Notes: generated by a model from the sequence alone, not told the origin. Counted from the stretch's first letter, positions 16,998 through 24,510 are shown. The stretch is 64,000 nt of DNA from an uncultured Lutibacter sp. (GCF_947495725.1 NZ_CANLZZ010000003.1:428341-492340), one strand, 5' to 3'. Program-made: numbers and translations.

Positions 16998-17527
16998 GAT
17001 ATGCAATGGTTATAGACACTTTAAAATGTGTTGGTTGTAGCGACTGTGTAGTTGCTTGTCAAACAGAAAATAATGTACCTATTGGATATTGTAGAGATTG
17101 GATTACCGAAACGGTTAATGGTGCATATCCTACAATTGAATTGGAATTAAAATCAGAACGTTGTAATCACTGTGAAAATGCACCTTGTGTGCGTTGTTGT
17201 CCAACTGGCGCTAGTCACCAATTAGATAATGGTATTGTGTTGGTTACTGGTGATGAATGTATTGGTTGTGGTGCTTGTATAGAATCTTGTCCTTACGATG
17301 CCCGTTTTCAACATCCAGATGGATATGTAGACAAATGTACATTTTGTCATCACAGATTGGAAAAAGGTCAACTTCCTTCTTGTGTTTCAGTTTGCCCAAC
17401 AAAATGCATGTATTTTGGAGATTTAGACAATCCTAATAGTGAAGTTTCGCGATTGTTAAAAAACAGGAAACATAAAACTTTGGCTCCAGAAGCCGGAACA
17501 AAACCTAAAGTTTATTATTTAATATAA
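16994..17527 (+). CDS. PsrB-like 4Fe-4S electron-transfer subunit
   Basis: 177-residue ferredoxin subunit with four [4Fe-4S] cysteine sets: CVGCSDCVVACQ, CNHCENAPCVRCCPTG, CIGCGACIESCPYD, and CTFCHH with CVSVCPTKC. It starts MRYAMVIDTLKCVGC without its own signal, so it would be exported with the Tat-tagged catalytic subunit. It wires the molybdenum site to the membrane subunit encoded next (10-nt gap). The start codon overlaps the psrA stop. Confidence 0.95.
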   Translation: MRYAMVIDTLKCVGCSDCVVACQTENNVPIGYCRDWITETVNGAYPTIELELKSERCNHCENAPCVRCCPTGASHQLDNGIVLVTGDECIGCGACIESCPYDARFQHPDGYVDKCTFCHHRLEKGQLPSCVSVCPTKCMYFGDLDNPNSEVSRLLKNRKHKTLAPEAGTKPKVYYLI

Positions 17528-17537
17528 AAATATTATT

Positions 17538-18479
17538 ATGCAAGAAGAATTATTTACAAGTGGAAGAAATATTCCAAATATAGATCCTTCGCTAGAAATA
17601 TGGCATTGGCCAATATCAGTATATTTATTTTTAGGAGGTTTAGCTGCGGGGTTATTGTTTTTTGCGGCTTTAATTACAGTTTTAAAAAAGGATAAAGAAT
17701 ATCCTACGGCGGTAAAATTCGCTTCAATAGTATCACCAATTGCTTTAACACTAGGTTTATTAGCATTATTTTATGATTTAACACATAAAATTTACTTTTG
17801 GAGATTGTATACTACTGTACGAATGGAATCTCCAATGAGTTGGGGAGCTTGGGTTTTATTAATTATTACTCCAATATCTTTTTTATGGGTTTTAAGTTAT
17901 TACACTGAATTATTCCCAAAATTTAAATTAAAGTTTGAGTTTTTAAATACTCTTGAAACATTTCTTCAAAAAAATAGAATGAATATGGCTTATATATTAT
18001 TGCCTCTTTCTATTGTTTTAGGAGTGTATACAGGAATTTTACTATCTGCTTTTAACGCTAGACCTCTATGGAATAATGCCATTTTAGGACCCTTATTTTT
18101 AACTTCTGGTTTATCAACCGGAGCTGCAACTATTATCTTACTAGCAAATACAGCTAAAGAAAGACATTTGTTTAGTAAAATTGATTTGGGATTAATAATA
18201 TTAGAATTAGGATTAATTATACATATGCTTATGGGTATGTATGCTGGATCTGAAGTTCAATTAGAAGCAATGCAACTTTTGGTTAACGGAGAATTTACAA
18301 TGATGTTTTTTGGATTTGTTGTGATTTTAGGCTTATTAGTTCCTGCCATTATGGAGTTTTTAGAATTAAGAGGTTTTAAAATACCAGTTGCTGTACCAGC
18401 TTTATTAATTTTATTAGGAGGTTTAATCTTCCGATTTGTAATGGTAGAGGCCGGACAAATAACACGTTATCTATATTAA
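17538..18479 (+). CDS. PsrC/NrfD-like quinone-reactive membrane subunit
   Basis: 313 residues with eight hydrophobic helices and no haem ligands, as in PsrC/NrfD. The N-terminal WHWPISVYLFLGGLAAGLLFFAAL is the typical first helix; later TTVRMESPMSWGAWVLLI and SAFNARPLWNNAILGPLFLTSGLSTGAA match the family quinone-site region. It anchors the PsrAB module and exchanges electrons with menaquinone. It lies 10 nt after psrB and 10 nt before the first YeeE/YedE gene. Confidence 0.92.
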   Translation: MQEELFTSGRNIPNIDPSLEIWHWPISVYLFLGGLAAGLLFFAALITVLKKDKEYPTAVKFASIVSPIALTLGLLALFYDLTHKIYFWRLYTTVRMESPMSWGAWVLLIITPISFLWVLSYYTELFPKFKLKFEFLNTLETFLQKNRMNMAYILLPLSIVLGVYTGILLSAFNARPLWNNAILGPLFLTSGLSTGAATIILLANTAKERHLFSKIDLGLIILELGLIIHMLMGMYAGSEVQLEAMQLLVNGEFTMMFFGFVVILGLLVPAIMEFLELRGFKIPVAVPALLILLGGLIFRFVMVEAGQITRYLY

Positions 18480-18489
18480 AAATAGTAGT

Positions 18490-19017
18490 ATGAAAAATAA
18501 AGAACACAACAGACATATATATTGGAACCCATATTTTGGTGGTTTCCTTTTAGGATTGATAATAATTTTCACCTTTTATACAACAGGTAGAGGTCTTGGA
18601 GCAAGTGGAGCTATGAAAAGCGGTGTTGTTGCTGTAGTTGAAACTGTTGCACCCACTCATGCAGAGGCCAATGGTTATTATAGCAAATTTATTAGTGAAG
18701 ATAAATCACCTTTGAATACTTGGTTAGTATTTGAAGTTATAGGAATGTTAATTGGAGGAATGATTTCGGGTGGATTATCCGGAAGAATTGGATGGAGAGT
18801 TCAACATTCACCAAAAATTACAAAAAGAAGAAGATTATATTTTGCCTTAGGTGGTGGAATTCTTTTTGGAATCGGAGCTCAAATTGGCAGAGGATGTACA
18901 AGTGGGGCAGCTTTAAGCGGTATGTCAATACTTTCGGTAGGTGGATTTATAACCACGTTTGCCATTTTTGGAACCGGTTTTTTAGTTGCTTATTTCTTTA
19001 GAAAAAACTGGATTTAA
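18490..19017 (+). CDS. YeeE/YedE family sulfur-compound transporter, half 1
   Basis: 175-residue membrane protein of the YeeE/YedE family, in which full-length YeeE imports thiosulfate via conserved cysteines. Visible are an N-terminal helix (PYFGGFLLGLIIIFTFYTTG), GMLIGGMISGGLSGRIGWR, and the signature FGIGAQIGRGCTSGAALSG with the sulfur-handling cysteine, followed by GGFITTFAIFGTGFLVAY. Only half of the tandem YeeE fold is present; the partner half is the next gene 30 nt downstream. Inferred to move a sulfane-sulfur compound between periplasm and cytoplasm. Confidence 0.88.
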   Translation: MKNKEHNRHIYWNPYFGGFLLGLIIIFTFYTTGRGLGASGAMKSGVVAVVETVAPTHAEANGYYSKFISEDKSPLNTWLVFEVIGMLIGGMISGGLSGRIGWRVQHSPKITKRRRLYFALGGGILFGIGAQIGRGCTSGAALSGMSILSVGGFITTFAIFGTGFLVAYFFRKNWI

Positions 19018-19047
19018 TTATTAAAATAATTGATAAAATAAAAAATT

Positions 19048-19638
19048 ATGGGATTATTAACTTTAATAAATACAATACCGTATGAATGGGATAACGTGCT
19101 TGCTATTATTATTGGTTTAGCGTTCGGTTTTGTATTAGAATCGTCAGGTTTTTCTTCATCTAGAAAACTGGCGGGAGTATTTTACGGCTACGACTTTGCC
19201 GTTTTAAAAGTATTTTTTACAGCGGCCGTTGTTGCCGCAATTGGTTTGTATTATATGGATTATTTAGGCTTTATAAGTGTTGGCCAATTATATGTACACC
19301 CTACTTACCTATGGGGAGGAATAATTGGAGGAGCAATAATGGGAGTTGGATTTGTTGCTGCAGGATTTTGCCCTGGAACTGCCGTTACTTCAGCTGCTAT
19401 AGGTAAAATTGATGCAATGGTTTATATAGGAGGAATTATGATTGGTGTTTTCATTTTCGCAGAATTATATTCATTATTTCAACCTTTATATGAAGGATCA
19501 TTTTTAGGTAACATAACAGTTGTGGATTACTTTGACTTAAACCCATATTGGTTTATTTTTATACTAACAATAGCTGCTATACTTGCTTTCATCTTAACAG
19601 ATTTGATTAGAAAACGAGTTAAAAAAGTATTTTATTAA
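19048..19638 (+). CDS. YeeE/YedE family sulfur-compound transporter, half 2
   Basis: 196-residue membrane protein pairing with the previous gene. It shows NVLAIIIGLAFGFVLESSGFSSSRKLAGVFYGYDF, the helix-loop YLWGGIIGGAIMGVGFVAAGFCPGTA with the conserved transport cysteine, and VYIGGIMIGVFIFA. Split YeeE/YedE pairs of this kind are widespread in Bacteroidota; the two cysteine motifs (GRGCTSG in the partner, GFCPGTA here) correspond to the relay cysteines of one-chain YeeE. It sits 16 nt before a GGC-tailed rhodanese-like gene, a natural sulfur donor or acceptor. Confidence 0.88.
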   Translation: MGLLTLINTIPYEWDNVLAIIIGLAFGFVLESSGFSSSRKLAGVFYGYDFAVLKVFFTAAVVAAIGLYYMDYLGFISVGQLYVHPTYLWGGIIGGAIMGVGFVAAGFCPGTAVTSAAIGKIDAMVYIGGIMIGVFIFAELYSLFQPLYEGSFLGNITVVDYFDLNPYWFIFILTIAAILAFILTDLIRKRVKKVFY

Positions 19639-19654
19639 TTAAAAAACAATTAAA

Positions 19655-20335
19655 ATGGTAAATAGAAAATTAGTAAAAGCTTTAAAATTTAGATACGTGC
19701 TTTTGGCAGCTGTATTAATTATACTTGCTGGTGGATTAGTACTAATTCCTAAGTTTGAAAAACATGTAGGAATCGCTCCTGAATTATTACTTAGCAATGC
19801 TATAAGTCCAGAAAGATATATTTCTACTGATGAACTAGCTGATAGAATAATTAATAATGACCCTTCGGTATTATTAATTGATGTACGAGATGCAATAAGT
19901 TATAAAGAAAATACATTACCTAACTCTATTAATATTCCTCTAGAAAATTTATTAAATGAAGATTTTGAAGGCTATCTTAATCAAGAAGCATATGATGTTA
20001 TTCTTTTTTCTAATGATAGCTTTAGAGCAAATCAAGCATGGATTATTTGCAATAGGCTAAACTACAAAAGGTTACACGTGTTAAAAGGAGGGATAAACGA
20101 ATGGTTTAATACTATAATAAACCCCTCTCAACCAACTGAAAATATGTCAAAAACGGCATATGATCTATATTCATTTAGAAAAGCTGCAAGCATGTTTTTT
20201 GGTGTTAAATATATAGATCAAATAAAAAAGCCTGAGCCTAAAAAGGTATATGTAGCTAAAAAAGTAACAACAACCCCAAAAGTAGTTGTTCCTAAAAAGA
20301 AGAAAAAGAAAATGCCTATTGAAGGCGGCTGTTAA
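19655..20335 (+). CDS. Membrane-anchored rhodanese-like protein without catalytic Cys, C-terminal MPIEGGC tail (copy 1)
   Basis: 226 residues: an N-terminal anchor (about 14-31) with basic residues before it, so the rest is periplasmic. Then comes a rhodanese fold (YISTDELADRI, LLIDVRDAISYKE, PNSINIPLENLL, HVLKGGINEWFN). The catalytic loop reads LFSNDSFRAN (117-126) where a cysteine is expected. After a helical segment comes a Lys/Pro-rich linker (about 190-219) and the end KKKMPIEGGC. The terminal Cys226 is flanked by glycines like the SoxY swinging arm (GGCGG). The next gene has the same tail. Inference: a sulfur carrier whose reactive cysteine sits on a mobile arm. Cys132, in the helix after the loop, is the only other cysteine. 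Confidence 0.85.
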   Translation: MVNRKLVKALKFRYVLLAAVLIILAGGLVLIPKFEKHVGIAPELLLSNAISPERYISTDELADRIINNDPSVLLIDVRDAISYKENTLPNSINIPLENLLNEDFEGYLNQEAYDVILFSNDSFRANQAWIICNRLNYKRLHVLKGGINEWFNTIINPSQPTENMSKTAYDLYSFRKAASMFFGVKYIDQIKKPEPKKVYVAKKVTTTPKVVVPKKKKKKMPIEGGC

Positions 20336-20353
20336 TATTAAAGCTTATTTATT

Positions 20354-20977
20354 ATGAAAGAATTGGAAAAAACAAAACGAATTTCTATAGCAGCAGTAAT
20401 CTCTATTTTAGTTGTAATAATTGCACTTTTAACATATAAAAGACCAAAACATATGTATGCAATTAATCCACAACTAGCATTAGAACAAACTATTTCTAAT
20501 GGTTCTGTTAAATTAAATGAATTAAATTCCGAAACTATTATTATTGATATTAGAAATCAATTCGAATTTGAAAAAGGACATATAGAAAACGCTATTAACA
20601 TAGACGCTTCTGATATTTTAATTGAAAAAAATATAGAAGTTTTTAAAGCTTTAAAAAATGATGGAAAAAAAGTAGCTTTATATGGTAATAATCCTACTGA
20701 AGTTATTGCACCACTTATGATTTTGCAACAACTCGGTTATAATAACATACAAATTTTATCTATAGAGAGCTCGTTAGATCAGGATAAACTTGTAACTACA
20801 AATGCCGAAATTGAAAAAAAAGGAGAAAATATAAATCAATTCATTCAGGCATCGATAAATAAGGTAAATGAAATTTTGAAGGAAAAACCAAAACCAGTTG
20901 TAAAAAAAGTTCCAATAACTAAAAAAGTTGTTCCCATAAAGAAGAAAAAGAAAATGCCTATTGAAGGTGGTTGTTAG
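20354..20977 (+). CDS. Membrane-anchored rhodanese-like protein without catalytic Cys, C-terminal MPIEGGC tail (copy 2)
   Basis: 207 residues with an anchor at about 9-27, then a rhodanese fold (VKLNELNSETIIIDIRNQ, EFEKGHIENAINID, VALYGNNPTEV, LQQLGYNNIQIL). The catalytic-loop position is YGNNPTE (110-116) with no cysteine; the only cysteine in the whole protein is the last residue, Cys207. A helical stretch (about 150-177) and a linker rich in Lys, Pro and Val lead to KKKKKMPIEGGC, the same ending as the preceding gene although the rest has diverged strongly. Last gene of the psr operon, followed by a strong terminator. Likely a carrier or scaffold rather than a sulfurtransferase enzyme. Confidence 0.85.
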   Translation: MKELEKTKRISIAAVISILVVIIALLTYKRPKHMYAINPQLALEQTISNGSVKLNELNSETIIIDIRNQFEFEKGHIENAINIDASDILIEKNIEVFKALKNDGKKVALYGNNPTEVIAPLMILQQLGYNNIQILSIESSLDQDKLVTTNAEIEKKGENINQFIQASINKVNEILKEKPKPVVKKVPITKKVVPIKKKKKMPIEGGC

Positions 20978-20989
20978 TTTAAATTATTA

Positions 20990-21021
20990 AAAACTGTTTT
21001 AGAAATAAAACAGTTTTTTTT
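20990..21021 (+). terminator. Rho-independent terminator of the psr operon
   Basis: Perfect arms AAAACTGTTTT (20990-21000) and AAAACAGTTTT (21007-21017) with a 6-nt loop, running into a T-run, 13 nt after the last rhodanese-like stop. Confidence 0.85.
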
Positions 21022-21158
21022 ATGTAAAAAAACAATAATAAATCTACATAACAACTATTTTAAAGATTATTAAACCACCCTAGAAATCAATCTATAAAAT
21101 TGACTCTTAAAACTTTATTAAACACGCATTAACTCACTGTTTTACATATACTTACATA

Positions 21159-21174
21159 TGTAACTAAAGTACCA
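21159..21174. promoter_or_regulatory. Operator type B upstream of the tandem rhodaneses
   Basis: TGTAACTAAAGTACCA: good left half (TGTAAC), weaker right half, centre 21166.5, 43 nt upstream of the type A centre. It overlaps a further palindrome TTACATATGTAA (21152-21163). Confidence 0.5.
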
Positions 21175-21201
21175 AAGAAGAACAAATATATATTAGGGTT
21201 T

Positions 21202-21217
21202 TATGATAAAAATCATA
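21202..21217. promoter_or_regulatory. Operator type A upstream of the tandem rhodaneses
   Basis: Perfect palindrome TATGATAAAAATCATA, centre 21209.5, exactly 29.5 nt before the TAAATTTA -7 box, the same geometry as at psrA and SQR. Confidence 0.7.
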
Positions 21218-21220
21218 ACT

Positions 21221-21234
21221 CGAAAACGTTTTCG
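21221..21234. promoter_or_regulatory. CGAAAACGTTTTCG palindrome, LacI-type operator-like
   Basis: A 14-bp perfect palindrome with a central CG, the form of many LacI/GalR-family operators. It lies between operator A and the -7 box of the tandem-rhodanese promoter, where a bound repressor would block polymerase. It is absent from the other three promoters of this set. Confidence 0.45.
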
Positions 21235-21238
21235 TCAT

Positions 21239-21246
21239 TAAATTTA
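21239..21246 (+). promoter_or_regulatory. -7 element of the tandem-rhodanese operon
   Basis: TAAATTTA (TAnnTTTA), 37 nt before the chosen ATG at 21283; expected start of transcription near 21251. Confidence 0.5.
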
Positions 21247-21282
21247 TAAGTGATAAACAAATTAATTTTAAACAAATATCTA

Positions 21283-22269
21283 ATGAAAAAAACAACCTTT
21301 TATTTAGTATTATTTTTAGCTGCTACCACTTTGTTTAGCAGCTTCAAAAAAAACGATAGACCACCAAATAGTTCTACTTCTGAATTTGAAATGTTAGTTC
21401 AATATTTAGAAACGAATGGTAACTTTATTAATACATTAGCTCCTGCCTTAATTTCTCCAGAAGAAATTAAAGAAAATCTTAAAAATGAAAAGTATCTTGT
21501 ATTAGATATTAGAAGTTCTGATTGGTTTGAATATGGCCATATTAAAAAATCGCAAAATGTTGAAGGTCCAAAGCTTTTAGAATTTTTTGAATCCGAAATA
21601 GACCCTTCAAGTTTTGAAAAAATAACTATAGTTTGTTATTCTGGACAATCTGCTGCTTATTACGCAAGTTTACTTCGCATGTATGGCTTCGATAATGTTT
21701 ATAGTTTAAAATGGGGAATGAGTTCTTGGGATCAAGAATTTGCAACAAATATATGGGTTAAAAATTCCAAAGACGAATTTACTGATCAATTAGAAACAAC
21801 TGTTAATTCAAAACCTGTTGCAGGAAATTCACCTATAATAAATACTGGTAAAACAGACGCCAAAGAAATTTTAAAAGCCAGAATAAAAGAAGCCTTTTCA
21901 AAACCTTATAAAGAATCAATTGTAAAATCTGCTGTTGCTTTTGAAACTCCACAGGACTATTTTATTGTTAATTATACAAGTGAAGAATTGTATAAAACAG
22001 GGCATATAAAAGGTGCAGTACATTATACACCAAACAAATGCTTAAATACCCAAACTAGCTTATTAACACTACCAGCTGACAAGAAAATTGTAATAAACTG
22101 TAATACTGGATTAAGTGCGGCTTATGCTGTGGCATACCTTGATGTATTAGGTTATGACACTTACAATTTAGCCTATGGCTCCAACAGTTATATGAATTCT
22201 ACTTTAGTTGAAAAAGGATGGAATGCCTGGACAGCAGAAGAAATAAAAAACTTCCCAATAGTAGAATAA
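21283..22269 (+). CDS. Exported tandem-domain rhodanese
   Basis: I place the start at the ATG 21283 because it begins a clean signal sequence (MKKTTFYLVLFLAATTLFSS); an in-frame GTG at 21250 coincides with the predicted transcription start. The 328 residues hold two rhodanese domains. Domain 1 has YLVLDIRSSDWFEYGHI and the loop VCYSGQSAA (Cys118). Domain 2 (about 222-320) has lost the DxR strand motif (DYFIVNYTSEELYKTGHI) but keeps a cysteine loop, INCNTGLSAA (Cys273). The loops lack the arginines of thiosulfate sulfurtransferases, so a different sulfane carrier may be used. Paired with a similar lipoprotein gene 36 nt downstream. Confidence 0.85.
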   Translation: MKKTTFYLVLFLAATTLFSSFKKNDRPPNSSTSEFEMLVQYLETNGNFINTLAPALISPEEIKENLKNEKYLVLDIRSSDWFEYGHIKKSQNVEGPKLLEFFESEIDPSSFEKITIVCYSGQSAAYYASLLRMYGFDNVYSLKWGMSSWDQEFATNIWVKNSKDEFTDQLETTVNSKPVAGNSPIINTGKTDAKEILKARIKEAFSKPYKESIVKSAVAFETPQDYFIVNYTSEELYKTGHIKGAVHYTPNKCLNTQTSLLTLPADKKIVINCNTGLSAAYAVAYLDVLGYDTYNLAYGSNSYMNSTLVEKGWNAWTAEEIKNFPIVE

Positions 22270-22280
22270 TAAATATTATT

Positions 22281-22303
22281 AAACAAACAAACAAACAAAC
22301 AAA
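22281..22303 (+). repeat. (AAAC)5 tetranucleotide repeat in the leader of the second tandem rhodanese
   Basis: Five exact AAAC units (22281-22300) plus AAA end two bases before the ATG at 22306, inside the translation-initiation region. Slippage in such tracts can alter translation; Bacteroidota also favour A-rich leaders, so it may be neutral. Confidence 0.7.
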
Positions 22304-22305
22304 TC

Positions 22306-23307
22306 ATGAAAAAAATATCTTACCTATTAATCGCTCTATTTTTAGTCCCGACAATGTTCTTCACTTCTTGTGATAAAGGTGATGACACAATGGTTGACAC
22401 TACTCCTGCATTTACCTTAATGAAGGATTACGCCATTAACAATAATTTAGATATCAATAAAATTATAACAAATACAGATGGAGAAAAATTTGTAGTAGGA
22501 CCTCCTGCAACAGCAGCTGACGTACCTGCTTATATTGCAAAATATACTATTTTAGATATTAGAAGTGCCTCAGATTTTGCAAAAGGACACATAGAAGGAG
22601 CTAAAAATATTCCTTTTAAGAATATTTTATCTGAAGGTGCTGCAGCATCTAAACCAGCTTTAATTGTTTGTTATACTGGACAAACAGCTTGCTATGCAAC
22701 TGCTTTAATGCGTATGTATGGATTTACTCATACCAAAGCATTAAAATGGGGTATGTCTGGATGGAGTAATGAAACTGCTGGCTCTTGGAATGGAAAAATT
22801 GGAGCCAATGAAGCAGATGGTCATGCAAACTGGACTTATACTGGAGCACCTACTAACAATGTATTTGGAGATCCTGTAATTTCATCTTTATCAACCTCAG
22901 GAGAAGCAATCTTTAAAAGTCGCGTTGAAGCAGCAGTTGCAGCCGGATTTAAAACTGCGTCTGGAACAGATGTATTAAACAATCCTAATAATTACTTTAT
23001 AAACAATTATTTTTCTGAAGCAGATTATGCCGCATTTGGTCACATTAACGGAGCAAAAAGAATACTTCCTTTAACTTTAGCAGACAATAGTTACAAGGGA
23101 TTAGATCCAACTCCAGGAGCCAAAGTTGTTACCTATTGTTATACAGGGCAAACTTCAGCTGTTGTTACAGCTTGTTTAAATGTACTTGGTTATGATGCCT
23201 ATAGCTTAACATTTGGAATGAATGGCTTATTTAACACAAACAACGCATGGAAAAGTAACCAATGGGGAGGAGATAGCAATGCAAAAGATTTACCATTAAT
23301 AAAATAA
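22306..23307 (+). CDS. Tandem-domain rhodanese lipoprotein
   Basis: 333-residue lipoprotein (lipobox FFTSC, Cys22) with two rhodanese domains. Domain 1 has YTILDIRSASDFAKGHIEGAKNIP and VCYTGQTACYA (Cys122). Domain 2 has NNYFINNYFSEADYAAFGHINGAKRILP and TYCYTGQTSAV (Cys278). As in the preceding gene, the second domain lacks the Asp-x-Arg of the first strand but keeps the catalytic-type cysteine. The two proteins share the LKWGMSSW/LKWGMSGW motif and look like paralogues. It probably sits in the periplasm or on the outer membrane and moves sulfane sulfur together with the SQR and Psr systems. Followed by a porin gene 101 nt downstream. Confidence 0.88.
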   Translation: MKKISYLLIALFLVPTMFFTSCDKGDDTMVDTTPAFTLMKDYAINNNLDINKIITNTDGEKFVVGPPATAADVPAYIAKYTILDIRSASDFAKGHIEGAKNIPFKNILSEGAAASKPALIVCYTGQTACYATALMRMYGFTHTKALKWGMSGWSNETAGSWNGKIGANEADGHANWTYTGAPTNNVFGDPVISSLSTSGEAIFKSRVEAAVAAGFKTASGTDVLNNPNNYFINNYFSEADYAAFGHINGAKRILPLTLADNSYKGLDPTPGAKVVTYCYTGQTSAVVTACLNVLGYDAYSLTFGMNGLFNTNNAWKSNQWGGDSNAKDLPLIK

Positions 23308-23322
23308 AACACTTAATAACAG

Positions 23323-23393
23323 GCCCTAAAATTTATATTCAATTTTCACTAATAAATGATGTTTTTAATTTCTAAAACAATTTTTTTTAGGGC
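23323..23393 (+). other. Long-range inverted repeat between rhodanese and porin genes
   Basis: GCCCTAAAA (23323-23331) and TTTTAGGGC (23385-23393) are perfect complements separated by 53 AT-rich bases, and the second arm ends 15 nt before the porin ATG. In RNA this could form a stem occluding the porin start or act as an mRNA processing or attenuating element. Confidence 0.4.
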
Positions 23394-23408
23394 TTTAAAA
23401 TTTAAAAT

Positions 23409-24455
23409 ATGAGAACTAAATTAGTTATACTATTCGCAATAGCTTTTGCTCTACAATTTAATACTACCTTCGCGCAAGGATGCGAAGATGATGTTCCAAC
23501 AGGAGCTACCTCGGGAGTTCCTTCAACAAGTAGCACTACTTTTTTTGGGTACATCCAACCTGAATATGATTCGCATTTTACAGATCCAGGCGAAAACACT
23601 TTTAAGTTTAAAAGAGCACGGTTTGGGGTTCGTGGGAGAATAAATAGATCATTTTCTTTTTATGCAATGATTGAAACAAGTGATTTTATTGCTTCTGATG
23701 GAAATGTTTATTTAATGGATGCTTTCGTTACCTATGATAAACATGAATGGACCAAATTTTCGGTAGGTTCGTTTAAACAACCTTTTGGATTAGAAGTTGC
23801 AACTGCCTGTCATTCTCTTTCAACAATAGACAGAGCAATTGTTTCAGACCAAATAGTGGCTCCTCAAAGAGATTTAGGTTTAATGATGTTGGGTGGAACA
23901 AGTAAAACTAAATTCCGCTATTCAGTTGCCTTAATGAATGGAACCGGTTTAGGTTTAAAAGATAACAATACTAAAAAAGATGTTATTGGTAGAGCAACAT
24001 ATAAATTATTTGATTTTATGACTGTTGGTGGAAGTTTTAGAATGGCTTATCCTAACAATGAAGATAATGACCGAAAAACTTATGGTGCTGAAGTAGTTCT
24101 TAGTTATAATGCATTAAAAGTTCAAGGTGAATATATTTATGATGAAGGAGACTATAACAGAGCGGCAGAAGGTGGATGTGGATCAGTTCCTTTAGAATTA
24201 GGTGAAAAAAGAGAAGGTGCATATGTAATGGCAACATACGACGTAAATGAAAAATTACAACCAGTTTTTAAGTATGAATATTTCGATCAAGATTTAGATA
24301 TTAAAAAAATTGGTTATCAAGAAATGATGACATTAGGAATTAATTATTTTGTAAGTAAAAACACAAGATTACAAGTTAATTATCAAAATAAAATTGAAAC
24401 GGGTTTAAGCGTAGATAATGATGCCCTTTTAATGCAGCTACAAGTTAAATTTTAA
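23409..24455 (+). CDS. Outer-membrane porin, OprO/OprP-like
   Basis: 348 residues with a signal peptide (MRTKLVILFAIAFALQFNTTFAQ) and a beta-barrel of alternating strands. The pattern FGYIQPEYDSHF, FKFKRARFGVRGRINRSFSFYAMIETSDF and FSVGSFKQPFGLEVATACHSLSTIDRA is that of the phosphate-selective porin OprO/P family, and the last strand ends in LQVKF. The N-terminus holds one unusual cysteine (GCEDD) near the mature start. Location after two tandem rhodaneses suggests uptake of anionic sulfur compounds such as thiosulfate or tetrathionate, by inference only. Confidence 0.82.
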   Translation: MRTKLVILFAIAFALQFNTTFAQGCEDDVPTGATSGVPSTSSTTFFGYIQPEYDSHFTDPGENTFKFKRARFGVRGRINRSFSFYAMIETSDFIASDGNVYLMDAFVTYDKHEWTKFSVGSFKQPFGLEVATACHSLSTIDRAIVSDQIVAPQRDLGLMMLGGTSKTKFRYSVALMNGTGLGLKDNNTKKDVIGRATYKLFDFMTVGGSFRMAYPNNEDNDRKTYGAEVVLSYNALKVQGEYIYDEGDYNRAAEGGCGSVPLELGEKREGAYVMATYDVNEKLQPVFKYEYFDQDLDIKKIGYQEMMTLGINYFVSKNTRLQVNYQNKIETGLSVDNDALLMQLQVKF

Positions 24456-24478
24456 AAAAAGACTTTTTTTTAATTGAA

Positions 24479-24510
24479 AAAACTTCTGAGTAAAATCAGG
24501 AGTTTTTTTA
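24479..24510 (+). terminator. Rho-independent terminator after the porin
   Basis: AACTTCTGA (24481-24489) pairs with TCAGGAGTT (24496-24504) with one G-T pair, followed by seven T residues; it separates the porin from the Crp/Fnr gene. Confidence 0.8.

Noticed and set aside
18792..19001. 69-codon frame inside the first YeeE/YedE gene
   Set aside because: Overlapping alternative frame; the main frame carries the conserved GRGCTSG motif.
21250..21282. GTG start for the first tandem rhodanese
   Set aside because: It lies at the predicted transcription start and would bury the signal peptide; ATG 21283 is preferred.
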